Notes under the pieces: model-generated
Databases searched by the model: none
Told to the model about the DNA's origin: nothing
Seen by the model: the letters and a program-made list of their open reading frames with translations, nothing else
Assembly (NCBI GenBank): GCA_009830035.1
Contig: SZZY01000004.1
Coordinates: forward strand, 62,001 to 126,000
Direction of reading: 5' to 3'
Length of the DNA: 64,000 nucleotides
Origin: Pantoea sp. Eser
GTDB taxonomy: Bacteria; Pseudomonadota; Gammaproteobacteria; Enterobacterales; Enterobacteriaceae
Made by a program: the position numbers and the translations under genes
Part shown: positions 22,237-32,764 of the stretch, piece by piece
How positions within the stretch are numbered: the stretch's first letter is position 1
Layout: each line of letters opens with the position of its first letter

Positions 22237-22578
22237 CGATTTGTTATTCCATTTATATAAATGCCAAGGAAAAAATACTACCTTCGGTGTGAGGTGCCCA
22301 ATACAACTTCAAATTACCATCACCAATCTTGGACTTAAAATTTATTCTATTGGTACACACATAAATTTAGGCCAAATATTCGTATCCTGTTTTCGCCGTA
22401 GTGAGTGAATATTGATATAGTGCGCGACGTTTATTTCTCACGGGCGGTTAATAAGTGAGTAGGCATCTAAATATTGATATTCTTATACGATGTCTGTCCT
22501 GTAAAACTTATTGTTAAATACGATGCCAATTATTTTCGTAAATATAAGGAAAGTATTAATTTATTATTTTCCACCATT
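22237..22578 (-). other. AT-rich spacer between dndE and the PIN-like gene
   Basis: About 340 low-GC bases downstream of dndE, containing no supported gene. It presumably holds the promoter of the PIN-like gene and marks the edge of the AT-rich cargo, since GC rises again inside dndE. Confidence 0.4.
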
Positions 22579-22932
22579 TTAAACCCCAAGTGCAAAGTCT
22601 TTGAGAGAGCGATAGCTTCTTAACGCCGCAATCCCGTCTTCGACATGTGTTGCCCAGGCCCTAATTAGCATTTTCTGCTCCAACTGTGGATAAAGCATTT
22701 GCAGAACCAGGTCTGTAGCTTGCAATGTTTCCCCCAACCACGTTATTTTATCTAGTATTAGCGATCCATCAAGCTTCTTGGTGTATCTTTCAGGCGAATA
22801 ACGAAAGTCACTCTCCACTGAGCGGAAAAATGCCAGTCGAGCAGCAATATTAGGCGTGACTCCGGTATATCCTTTTAATTTCTTGAGCTGTTCTTCAGTT
22901 TGGCGACTGAGCTGCATTCTGTTAGGGAGCAT
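22579..22932 (-). CDS. dndE: DNA sulfur modification protein DndE
   Basis: This 117-residue protein matches DndE, a small partner in the DndCDE complex that puts sulfur in place of a non-bridging phosphate oxygen in DNA; it binds nicked DNA. Visible features are MLPNRMQLSRQTEEQLKKLK, the Lys/Arg-rich helices and GVTPNIAARLAFFRSVES. The length is close to the family. The start overlaps the dndD stop at 22932 by one base, as in the usual dndBCDE operon. It is the only gene of the dnd/dpt set here without a visible lesion, though alone it cannot modify DNA. Confidence 0.88.
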   Translation of the reverse strand: MLPNRMQLSRQTEEQLKKLKGYTGVTPNIAARLAFFRSVESDFRYSPERYTKKLDGSLILDKITWLGETLQATDLVLQMLYPQLEQKMLIRAWATHVEDGIAALRSYRSLKDFALGV

Positions 22933-24921
22933 CAGATTGCCTCCTTAGTTAATTCCCAGAAATATCCTGGTTTTAAAGTCGATGACTTGGTGTTCGCATT
23001 AAAAACGATTTCATAAGCATGAGAGCTATCATCTCGAAGCTGATCGACAACATAACGCTCGTCCACTTCAGTATCTGTAGACAACAACACTACCTGATGG
23101 CTGGCAAACGGGAAGTAGTGATTATCTCTATGCTGAGAATCTAAACGGCCCAGTGGCGTATCAATAATCACTGGCAAATCACGACCAGAGGTTTTCGCCA
23201 GAGCTTCTAGTATTGCAATCGCATAGATCTATTTTTCTCCAGCGGAGAGAAGCTTGCGATTTATTACTGTGCCTTTTTCATCAATCAATTCCACATCAAA
23301 TGTTTCAGGATTGATGTGTGCATTGAGCTGTAAATCCTCTTTACGAGCTAATTTACGATAAGCATCGTCAAAATTAACTGACAGCGTTTTCACCCTAGCT
23401 TGAGTTAAAAGTTCGCTGTATCGATCAAGCAGGTTGATCGTTTCCTGTGCGTTATTAAATGCACTATCGGAGTTATGCTGATTACGAGCCAGATCATGTG
23501 TTTTTTGTATCTGTCGAACACATTCAAGCTATTGTTGTTTAGTTTGTTTTGCTTCTTCCAGAAGCGAGCGGTACTCTTGCCGTTTACTCTCACGTTGACG
23601 GTCAAGCTCTCTGAGTTTTTCAAATATATCTATAAGCTGATCATCTTCCGGCGTACGAGCGATATTTGCTGTCGCTTTTTCTGGCTGCTTCAACTTCCGC
23701 TAATTGGTTACGATAAAGGTCAAAACGTTCTCAGGATTTCTTAATGTCTTGCTCAAAGGACTGTTCAATCATCCCAGCTTCTCGTTCCGAGATGTCAAAC
23801 AACAACTCCCCTTTTGGTTTACTAGCCAGAAAATCTTTTAGATTATCTTCAATCGCTTCGGCAGCAATAAGCCCTGTAGTACCTGAACGGAATGAGATAT
23901 CATTTTTTAGCTCTAAGAGGAATTGATTCAATTCTTTTTCAAAACTACTCGCTTGCTTGATTTGTATCTCTCTATTTATTTGTTCTAATAATCGGCCTAA
24001 AGTTTTGGGTGCTAAAGAATAGGGCAATGAGCCATCGCATTCATGACGCAGGGCTTTTTCGAGGCGCTCTTTTTCTTTTAACAGCGTACCAACTTTCTGT
24101 TTTTCTTGTGACTTAGTCTGGGCAAAAGCACCACCTTCTGCATTGAGAAGGGATTCATATCGCATGATTTCTTTTGTCAGTAAATCAACGCGCATTTTTG
24201 CAAAATCAGCTTTTCTAAAATCTGCTCTGTCATGAAAGCAAATTGCTTAGCCTGTTCTTCAAGATCAGAAAATTTTTGCTGTTGTAAAACCGCAAGTTGG
24301 CTTGATTGTTGGTGTTTAACAAAAATCATCAAATCATTTCGAAGTTTCGTAATGAGATCTAAACCTAATAAGCGCCTCACAGCTGTACGCAGAATATTTC
24401 CAGAATCATCTTCAGCAAGCTCTGCAATCTTTTCACCATCAAAAAAGAACAAATCGGCAATTCCATGCGGAATTAATTCATTTAAGAATCCTTGGCATTT
24501 ATCATAATCCAGCTCATTCAGAGGTTGTCCATCTTGCTGAAGTGAGAGCTGATCTTTTTTACCTTTTTTCCAGGTACGTGTAACAGTAAACTCAGCCTCA
24601 TAACCGCCTTTGTTGTAAGTGAAGCTAAGCATCGATAGATGCTTCACTTGGACTTTCGCCGACAGTGGATCCGTTATGAATTAATGCACTAAGCTCCTCA
24701 ACATATTCTTGCTGTTGAGTTGAGGAACCAAACGCCAGTCTACCGTACAATGCAATTCGGATAGCCGATAAAATGGATGTTTTCCCGGCACCGTTTAGTC
24801 CACCAAATAAAACTATCGGGCGCGGATTGGAATTGTTTTGGCATTTTCTTGGCGCCAATTCAATAACGTGTTCCCCCTTAAAAAATCTAAAGTTTTGCAA
24901 TACCAGCTGTTTAATTAACAT
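22932..24921 (-). pseudogene. dndD: DNA sulfur modification ATPase DndD, broken
   Basis: DndD is an SMC/Rad50-like ATPase of the modification complex. The ATG at 24921 gives MLIKQLVLQNFRFFKGEHVI and Walker A GGLNGAGKTS. Shifts near 24640, 24185 and 23735 interrupt the coiled-coil middle (FLNELIPHGIADLFFFDGEK; EKERLEKALRHECDGSLPYS). Near the end, the ABC signature LSAGEK is followed at once by a TAG at 23229-23231 (Gln expected), then IYAIAILEALAKTSG and the Walker B region LPVIIDTPLGRLDSQHR. Total length of about 663 codons equals the family. The start overlaps the dndC stop by 11 bases. Confidence 0.87.
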
Positions 24922-26532
24922 GTTCTTTTTCCTCACTGGCAAGCAGAGACGAGTCACTTACTTCGGCGATTCTGCGCTGCAATATCTGGAGTTCGGCTTC
25001 TAACTGAGCGACTTCGCCCTGATGTATATCTCGATCGTTGCGTTTCTGTAAGGATTCTTGTCGCAGCTTAATTTCTTCAAGACTGCCCAAGTCCTGTCTC
25101 AGAATGGTGCCTAACTTGTCAAAGATACCCTGACGTCGGCTCAGGCCTTCCATCTATACTTCCAGTTCGATTAACTTCATGACCATCTCAGGCTCGACAT
25201 CAAGCCCTTGAGATATCTGCATTAGCAAGTCAGCATCACTGGCATCAAATCTTGACTGGTCATCTACAACCCAATCCAAATCTTTTTGGTGGACTTCTCC
25301 ATAGATACCCGGCAGGGCGTCATACCAATCGGGCTCATTCGGATCTTTTAACCATTCTTGGCGTATAGCATGTAGTTCAGGTTCAGTGATAAGCGTGATG
25401 GTGTAACCCTGAGCATTCATATCTCTCTCAATTTCCAGTAAATCTTTCAACCATTGCTGACGGTACTTCATCCAGTAAGGTCCTGGAACATGCTTACGTT
25501 CAGCGCTTATTTCTTCGCCGTCTTTAGCGTATTGATAACTGACCTTGCCGCTACGACGCTTATAGTTTCGGTAAGTATCTTTATTTGCTGGATCGGTAGT
25601 GAATGCCAGAAGATCCCGATACTTAAGTAATGGTGACATCCAGTCTTCACCGTTCTGGATTAAGCTTTCCATCGCTTTATCTTTTGTAACCACGGTACAT
25701 GTCCAGCATCCAAAACGTGAACTTCCGCAAGATGGCGTACTGTCATCGATAACGAGCGGGCATTCACCTTGCGCTGAAGAGTCCATATATAGCGTCCACA
25801 ATGGTTGGTTGTTACCCCCCATGGGTTTTCCCACTCATCGATATCATCTGGAGAATAACGGAATGCACCCCGGAGTAATTTCCAGACGTCTTCAGTGTAC
25901 CAGGTATCGATAAGGGTATAGATAAAAGCATTTGCAAGAGTGGTATGCCTTGCTAGGCGGGTACTGCTTGGCTATGACCTGGGCACGGGATGCGCTTTCG
26001 CTACTGCGTGATCCAAGCACAACGATGACCTCATCAAACTGGCTGACTTTATCTTTGATAAAATCGCTTACCGGATTGATTTTCATGCGTTCAGTACACC
26101 AGCGGAAATACGGGTAGGGGCCGGATAACCTTTACCTAGAAGATTGACCCAGAAGGTTTCGTGCGTCTTTGGCATGACGGCATGTTGAGTTATTGGGAGA
26201 CCAGCCCGTTTAGCACCGGCTTTAATTCTTTGCATGGTCTTCTTGAATCAAATCGACTACGACTGGTGTTTCTACCAGTGTGTCGGACGAAACAAGAAAC
26301 ACGTCTTTCTGCCGCATTACGGGCGGCAGTCCAATAGTGCGAGGTATACCAAAGTAATGACAGCGCTGGAATCTTTACCCCCGCTGTAACCAATCACCCA
26401 TGGACGCTTATCAGCACAATAGATACGTTGTACTTCAGATACGTATTCTGTCAGGGGCCGCCCAGCAAAATTTTCCTGGTTGATAAAATCTTCGTAATCG
26501 GCCAGATCGTGGGCCTGAATTAGTTTACTCAT
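24911..26532 (-). pseudogene. dndC: DNA sulfur modification PAPS-reductase-like protein DndC, broken
   Basis: DndC is a PAPS-reductase-like iron-sulfur ATP pyrophosphatase that activates the DNA backbone for sulfur insertion. The start (MSKLIQAHDLADYEDFINQE) leads to the PP-loop YSGGKDSSAV near residue 50. Shifts near 26320 and 26250, and stops and shifts between 26190 and 25835, follow. The frame from 25834 holds the cluster-binding Cys region SSRFGCWTCTVVTKDKAM and GPYWMKYRQQWLKDLLEIE. A TAG at 25154-25156 cuts off the last 80 residues (MEGLSRRQGIFDKL). The ATG overlaps the dndB TGA. Confidence 0.87.
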
Positions 26533-27532
26533 GAGATAACCATTTGAGCTTCGAGCTCTTGTTCTTCATTTGAAAGGGGGAGCGATAAGGCGATTTTAAG
26601 AGCATTGCAGGTAAGCTGGATAGATACCCGTCGTCTTACTGAGTTTACGATGTTGCATCGCACGTTTGGTAAGCTCTGGGCTGCTTTTACGCCAGTCGAA
26701 TTCTCTAAGCGCAGAAATTATTTTTTGCCATGAATCAGGATGCTCCGAGAGTAAGTAGTGACCCAGCAAACCGAGGGCTTGAAGCCCTATACCATGCGCG
26801 TGGACGTACACCTGACGAAGTTGAGCAGGTGATACCTCTTTTTTAGCAGCTAGTTGCCAGTCAGGCATGACCTGAAATATCGCTTGCCACTTGCCAATAG
26901 AGGGCCGCAAGGTCAGAGCACTGTTCAGCATCATTGGCTTTGGGTTCTTTTCCCAGCAGAGAACTCGTAGCTTGCTTGATACTAATTAGAGTGAACAGTT
27001 TGTTTGAAAACTTACTGATGCTGGATTTTTCCATTTCAGTCAATCCGATAAAAGGCTCAATGTTCATTGCCAGATAGCGTGATAAGTTTGAACTGATCTC
27101 TCTATGGTCGTAGAGCGTTGCGAGAGATGGGCTTGGTCTGATTGCGTATTTGTTCAAATCAGCAAACATTTGCTGGCTACGTTTAAATCCTTCATCTACA
27201 AAGAATAAAACAGGAATATTGTCTTGACCCAACTCTGGCCTTGCATCTAAAGCATCTTCTATCGCTTTCCTGCGATGTTGCCCATCATTGATTAAAATTT
27301 GTGCTTCCATGGGCACCCGCAAAGTCCCTAAGTTATTGGAACCCGAATACTCATCGAACTGCACATCAACCGCAATGGAGGCAGTTAGAGCTGAGAAAAC
27401 ATCATCACTTGGGTTTTCAAGTAAGTAGCGAACCATTTCAGGTATGCGCGCTTTATTTAGCGTTCTTTGTGCACGTAACTCAGGCGGTACTTCATTTTCA
27501 TCAAAGCTAAATATTTTTGGAATGATCCGCAT
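26529..27532 (-). pseudogene. dndB: DNA sulfur modification regulator DndB, frameshifted
   Basis: DndB is the DGQHR-family transcriptional repressor of dnd operons. The start at 27532 (MRIIPKIFSFDENEVPPELR) leads to INDGQHRRKAIEDALDARPE and FADLNKYAIRPSPSLATLYD. A shift near 26900 moves the frame to MPDWQLAAKKEVSPAQLRQV, and a second shift near 26640 to a tail ending EEQELEAQMVIS with TGA at 26529-26531, overlapping the dndC start. Without a working DndB the operon would be deregulated, but its downstream genes are also dead. Confidence 0.87.
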
Positions 27533-27652
27533 TGGACAGGTAGCGATATAAAACGGTCTGCCTGCCTGAATTCCTTTTACAGCCGGGAAGGAGTAGCAGT
27601 AATCAGTGTCAAAATTTGCTATACAGCAGTTACCTAGAAGTAATAATTATCT

Positions 27653-27670
27653 TACGTAAAAATAAACGTT
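27653..27670. promoter_or_regulatory. Possible DndB operator upstream of dndB
   Basis: The site reads TACG, ten bases, CGTT, about 120 bases upstream of the dndB start. From memory, Salmonella DndB recognises TACG-N10-CGTA in the dnd promoter. This copy differs in the last base, so it is either a decayed operator or chance in AT-rich DNA. Confidence 0.4.
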
Positions 27671-27895
27671 TAATAGACTTATGTTATCTATTTTCACGTA
27701 AAAAATCATGAGTGGTATCTGTTTTTTTGACAACATGCAACCTACAAATCCTTTAACTACAATGGGTTACTACGCTGCTTAAATGGTTCTCTTAATTTAT
27801 TTCAGGAAAGCGCTTTTTAACCTGTCAGGTACCTTTATTCAGCCTGTCTTCTTAGACCTATGTTCTTAGTCTTTAACCAGGACTGACTGCGCCGG

Positions 27896-28105
27896 CTACT
27901 CACGCTCAGCTACCAGTTTCCACGCTAAAACACACCGAAAAATCATCGCTTTTCTAAAAGCAGGTTTCCAGAATCCAAACCACTCCCATCTGGCATAGAT
28001 TCCTAATCGATAAAGCATCGCTGGCAAGACAGAACGGTCCTCACTCACCAGCAAGCTGGGCTCCTCGAGCAGTGCCGCTTTGTAGGTTAACTGACCTGCT
28101 CCCCG
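27896..28105 (-). pseudogene. C-terminal fragment of an unknown protein beside the IS3 remnant
   Basis: The minus frame LTYKAALLEEPSLLVSEDRS continues to AMLYRLGIYARWEWFGFWKP and ends with ...VLAWKLVAERE at 27896. The composition looks like a genuine protein tail, and coding character ends near 28100 where the insertion-sequence end begins. I do not recognise the family. The rest of the longer open frame up to 28348 is only the reverse of the transposase gene. Confidence 0.4.
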
Positions 28106-28810
28106 TTGATTAACACACCGTGGTGTTAGTAATGTCTTCATAAGCCACATGAGGACATCCTCATGAAGAAGCGTTCTTCCGACGAACAGATCATCAGTAT
28201 TCTCCGTGAGGCCGAAGCCGGAGTTTGTGCATGAGAGCTTTGCCGCAAGCATGCTATCTCTGATGCTACTTTCTACACTTGGCACAGGAAGTTTGGTGGC
28301 ATGGAAGTGACTGAAGTGAAGCGGCTTAAGTTGCTTAAGAAGGAGCACGTCCGCCTTAAGAAGCTGCCCCCGAAGTCATGTTGGATAAGGAGGCGCTTCA
28401 GGTGGCTCTGGGCCTACAGTTATGACGACAGACCAGAAACGGGAAGCCGTGGAGGTCATGTGTGAGGCAACGGATCTGTCACAACGTCGAATCCGCAGGC
28501 TGGCAAATCTGTGCCTGTCCACCTGCCGCTATAAGTCTCAGCGTCCGGCTGCTGATGAATATTTATTAGGGGCATCACTGAACTGGCACTTGAACGCAGA
28601 CGTTTTGGTTATCGGCGCATCTCAGTTACTGTGTAGGGAGGGCCTTCACGTCAATCACAAGCTGGTATAGCGCATTTACCACCTTAGCGGGCTGAGCACA
28701 AACGCAGACTATGTCATAAAGGGCTCGCGACCGCGCGGTTTCCGCTTCTGAGCTCGTTACATGTTCCCTGCAAATTAACACTGGCCGAGTTTAGGAACTT
28801 CCGCTTTTGG
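28095..28810 (+). mobile_element. Remnant of an IS3-family insertion sequence
   Basis: Near 28095-28115 lies a terminus-like stretch (TGACCTGCTCCCCGTTGAT), followed by orfA from ATG 28163: MKKRSSDEQIISILREAEAG, then a TGA (28229 region) where Arg is expected, then ELCRKHAISDATFYTWHRKF, a classic IS3 orfA helix-turn-helix. An internal deletion joins KKLP to the orfB start (MLDKEALQVALG...), and orfB pieces (SQRRIRRLANLCLSTCRYKS; ELALERRRFGYRRISQLLCR) follow in shifting frames. The DDE catalytic core is missing. The element cannot move. Confidence 0.75.
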
Positions 28811-29030
28811 CACTAAGCGGACAAGTTAACTGGACTGGTGATCCGCTATGAGCGAAGAGTAGACATACCCGGTCGTGAATTAGGACCTCGTTTATCGGAA
28901 AGGTTAATCTGATCAACCCAACATAGGCAAGATGATGAAGTTGACCAAAAAGCAGATTATCATAATATCTATAAGGTTTGAGGTCTGCTAGGTTATATCT
29001 GATTATTTAACAATCATTTTTTAGGGTAAA

Positions 29031-30240
29031 ATGAAAATCATAGATGACATTTGCGCTTCAATAGCTGGGAATGCGAAGAAAAGAATAAATGATTCATTTA
29101 TTGGTACGTTTATCTGTTCTTGGATAGTATGTAATTGGAATCACTTATCCCTACTTTTCTGGGGAGAAGGAAAGGTAACTGAGCGCATTAGTATCTTTTA
29201 TAATTATCTTTCCGAAACACCGAAGTGGGAATGGAATCACGTATTTACCATTCCATTAGTTATTGCCATTGGTTATTTGTTTATTTTTCCTTGGCTGTCA
29301 ATGTTAATTAATTTCCTCCAGCACTGGGCTAATGAGTAACTGCATAAGCAGGCTGTTGACAGAGAGTTAATTAAAATTAATCAGCAAAAAAATTTTAATA
29401 AAGAGAAACTAAAGGCCAATCCCGATAAGCAATTCCTGGAACAGTTGGTTCAACAAGACATTAATAAGCGAAATGAAATATTGGGACATGTGAAACAAAG
29501 GGGGCTCGTTTAGAAGCAAAAACCATAGAAGCGAAAGAAAAATCTAAGGAACAACAGGCAAAAACACAAGAAGCAGAAAGCAAAGCGAGTTTATTGTTAT
29601 TAGATTTAGAAAAAAGAACAAACAAGCAGATTTAGAAAGAATTGGGTTCGAAAGTGATAGTGCCAAAGCTAGAGCTACTCATGCTTCACACCGATTCCCC
29701 TCCGCGTATTTTTTAATGTTGAAAATAGAAGAGAGTTTAAGTGACGATGCTATAAAAATTTCCCTCAATGGATTAGGGTCTATTGTAGCTGCACTTTTTG
29801 GTTATAAAAATTTTGAAGAGCTTTTAAACGACAAGAATTTTAACAATGAAGCCTTAGGGAATGTTGAGTACGTTTATTATGACGATGAGTTGGCTAAACG
29901 TCTTGAGCAGATAGTATTGGATGAGGATTCAGATAATGAAGATTTTTCAGCAGATCTTATCTTCGATCATTTTGAAATGCTTTTTGAAGATGTGCCTTTC
30001 AAATTGATTACTGGTGATAACCTTGCTGAGGAATGCAAAGATGAATTTGGAAGAGACTCATACAATATATTTGATGGTGACGGAGTTTCAGGTGCTATAG
30101 CAGAGTCAGATACGTTATTTGACAATATTGAAGGTATTAGTATTGATCACTTTAATTTTGAAAATGGTTTTATGCTGAATAATCTGCAAATGCAAGTTGT
30201 CATCATCGTAAGGAAGAAGGAGTTTCTGGCCGGAGTATGA
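29031..30240 (+). pseudogene. Unknown membrane-anchored coiled-coil protein, broken
   Basis: The frame from 29031 (MKIIDDICASIAGNAKKRIN) encodes two hydrophobic segments (FIGTFICSWIVCNWNHLSLLFW; FTIPLVIAIGYLFIFPWLSM). A TAA at 29337-29339 interrupts ANE-LHKQAVDRELI, after which the same frame continues as a Lys/Gln/Glu-rich coiled coil. Shifts near 29505 and 29620 lead to an acidic C-terminal domain (MLKIEESLSDDAIKISLNGL to VIIVRKKEFLAGV). Read together they form one protein of about 400 residues: N-terminal membrane hairpin, coiled coil, soluble sensor-like end. I do not recognise a named family. Its place next to a defence island makes a defence role possible but unproven. Confidence 0.55.
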
Positions 30241-31071
30241 CAGTTTCAATAATTATGCAATGCTAAGTATTAATTGGAAAGTTTGGACTTGGTTCGATTG
30301 AACAAGGGGAAGTCAATGGAACTTTGGATGACTATGACTAACCTGTATTAGCTCAGACTTGAGCGGGCACTTCTACTGTTCAGGGCGATGCTTAATCTGA
30401 CAGAGAGCCTATACTAAGCGGACATCACTAAATTCCGGCGCGTGAATAAACCAAGTATAAGCAGGATCTCTTATTCGACGCGTTTCACATCAGGATGACT
30501 ATCTATTCTATTGCTGCCTCATGAAAAATGTCACCCAGTCAGCCTGAGAAATTGTACTCTGCCATGTCGTCAGTAATTGCGATTTCGTAAACCCGAGAAA
30601 ATTTGCGCTCAGTCACATCTGCGCCGAATACCAGCCAGCACAGTCCTAACATTTTACCCCGATATGTCGCCCAAAAACGTTGTAGATAGGCAGTGTTAAC
30701 CTTACTTAAAATTGAATGTCAGATTTTATAGTGTGCGGCCCGAAAAAACTGTCAGCTCAAGTCCGAGCTAATACAACTAATCGGTCTGTTTCCAACGCTC
30801 GTTATACTAACCTCCGTTCCTGGCAGGGGCGGAGGGAACGCAATATCATCCGGGCCGTCATGAGCGAGAAACAGAAGTTATGCTTCCTGTCTATTTTACG
30901 CCATCTGATGTAGTAAGTGAAGTCTGACTGAATTTATGGGGTTACAGTATGAGTATTAATAGGCCTAATGACTGCTTTTGCTTACCGCCTAGACTGCCTG
31001 AAAAATCGTCCCTAACATTGGCAGGCAAACTACATATGAAGATGTAAGTATGAGCACCAGAAGAGAGATAT
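30241..31071 (+). other. Non-coding or fully eroded accessory DNA
   Basis: About 830 bases with only short, feature-free frames. One plus-strand stretch (about 30740-30860) reads QLKSELIQLIGLFPTL-like and GRGGGNAISSGP in broken frames, which could be a worn transposase or unknown gene, but I cannot support an identification. Confidence 0.4.
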
Positions 31072-31227
31072 AAGGATGGGGCATTACTTGACGTACTGGA
31101 CAGAGGCATAGTTTACACCGAGGTGTTGGGCTGGATTGATACGGGACATGCCCCTGGCAATGACGTGGCTGCCCTGAGAAATACAAATGATGGTACATCG
31201 CTCTCGTTCGTGGGGACGAAGCAATGA
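31072..31227 (+). pseudogene. Unidentified small-protein remnant (first of a pair)
   Basis: A 51-codon frame without ATG reads ALLDVLDRGIVYTEVLGWID, then TGHAPGNDVAALRN to a TGA. The sequence looks like a genuine protein start region but the 5' end is missing. It lies 17 bases before the next gene on the same strand. Family unknown to me. Confidence 0.35.
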
Positions 31228-31244
31228 TAACCCTGTTAAAAGTC

Positions 31245-31659
31245 GTGAAGTGATGCGCATTGCTGGCGGTCACTGTGCTTATTCTCGTATGGCTGTTTGT
31301 CTGGCTCGTTGCATCTGGCTCTGCTGAAACGACTGTCTATAAAGAAAATGATTTCTTTCACTACCACACGCTGACAGACAAGGACATTGAAAAACGCACC
31401 GCGTATAACGGAGGATTTCTATTTCGAGTTGCACCCCGGCGATGGCTACGCGCCTTCTAATAGTATTGTTTTTAAAGGCGCTGTCGAAACAGCACAGATG
31501 CGTTCTTACCTGGGAAAGCTAGGCTACACTAGGGAAAAGCGTAGCCTGGGAGAAAAGGAAATATGGTCGAAACCCGATCAGTTAAATGGGGCTCTTTTCT
31601 ATCTGTACTTTAATGCTGCAACGGGTGAGGTTGAGCTGACCAAGGTTCTGAATAACTGA
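31245..31659 (+). pseudogene. Unknown small exported or membrane-anchored protein, broken
   Basis: A GTG at 31245 would give VK-stop-CALLAVTVLILVWLF, with TGA (31251) at codon 3, probably from TGG. The hydrophobic segment could be a signal or anchor. A shift near 31390 leads to TEDFYFELHPGDGYAPSNSI and YLYFNAATGEVELTKVLNN. Intact length would be about 138 residues. Together with the preceding remnant this looks like a two-gene unit, the layout often seen for effector-immunity or surface-protein pairs, but I cannot name a family. Confidence 0.45.
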
Positions 31660-31799
31660 GAGCCATGAACGGCTCAAATTCAGTTACTGTAATAATCTGT
31701 TATTAAGAACTTAACCAAATGAAACCAGATAGAACATTATCAGTATTACCGTATTCGTGTCCTGAAGTGCCTTTTAATCCTGCCTGGCGTTTTCCCTGC

Positions 31800-32764
31800 C
31801 TATATTAATTCAATGAGGGTATTCATTGCGGGTAAGGTATGCGTAAAATATTTTTTATAATCGGCGCAGAAGTAATTCTTGTTTGGCAGGCCATTCAGGG
31901 ATATTTCAAATCGATGTTTCGGACAACCGCCATGGCACACGGGGCGCACTGAGCAGGACAGACATTCGACGCTTATGTTATTCAGTTTGTTATTTCCGAA
32001 GGCAACGTTCTGCGGTAAATTGACCAAATCGACAATATCTGTTTCATGAATATTGCCCAGTTTGTGCTGCGGATAGACAAAATGATCGCAAGAGAACACA
32101 TCGCCATTCGCTTCCAGCACGACATTCCCACCACATTTTTCAGCGCTAACACAAGAGCCGATGCCACCGGTTAATTGCGTCAGCGTCTGTTCGAAATTCA
32201 TCACAAACACCTCACCGAGGTCGTTCACCAGCCAGTGATCGAATATTTTATTGAGAAAACCGCCATAAGCTTTTGGCGGTACCGACCATTCAGTAACCCG
32301 GCACTGGCCGCTGAAATCAGGTGCGATTAGCGTCAGGCCATCCGGCCCGGCAACACCGGTTTGCCTCTCAACCAGAGGGATGAATTGCATATACCGGCTG
32401 CCAGCACGCTTCAGGGCATGGTAAACATCAAGCGGACGTTTGACATTTTCAGCGTTGACCACAGTGGGGGTGTTAAATTCGACACCATAGCGTTTTAACA
32501 ACGCCATCCCTTCAATGACCTGATCATACGTACTGCTTCCGGCACGAGTGAGTCGGTGCGCATCATTACTGCGTCGATCGCCATCCAGCGAAACGCCGAC
32601 CAGAAAATTATGCTGCTTCAGAAAACGCGCCCATTCCTCGTCCAGCCGCGTTCCGTTAGTTTGCAGGAAGTTATTAATCCGCTTGTTGCCACAGTAGCGC
32701 GCCTGTAACGCCATCGCTCTTTCAAAATAACCAATCCCCATCAGAGTGTCTTCACCACCCTGCC
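31800..32764 (-). pseudogene. Anaerobic sulfatase-maturating enzyme, C-terminal two thirds (fused to sulfatase)
   Basis: This is the radical-SAM enzyme that converts the active-site Ser of a sulfatase to formylglycine. The preserved part starts at WQGGEDTLMGIGYFERAMAL and includes NGTRLDEEWARFL, VGVSLDGD and the SPASM-type Cys cluster regions (SCVSAEKCGGN; FSCDHFVYP; CLSCSVRPVCHGGCPKHRF; YFCADYKKYF). The N-terminal CxxxCxxC motif that holds the SAM [4Fe-4S] cluster is deleted, so the enzyme cannot work. The reading frame continues without interruption from the sulfatase gene upstream, so a chimeric protein is encoded. Confidence 0.85.

Noticed and set aside
23405..23623. 72-codon minus-strand ORF inside dndD
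   Set aside because: An out-of-frame reading of the dndD coiled-coil region, not an independent gene.
28105..28348. Extension of the minus-strand frame across the transposase
   Set aside because: The opposite strand clearly encodes IS3 orfA, so only the part below 28105 can be coding.
30716..30913. 65-codon ORF with a GRGGGN-like neighbour frame
   Set aside because: Too worn and short to support a transposase or other assignment.
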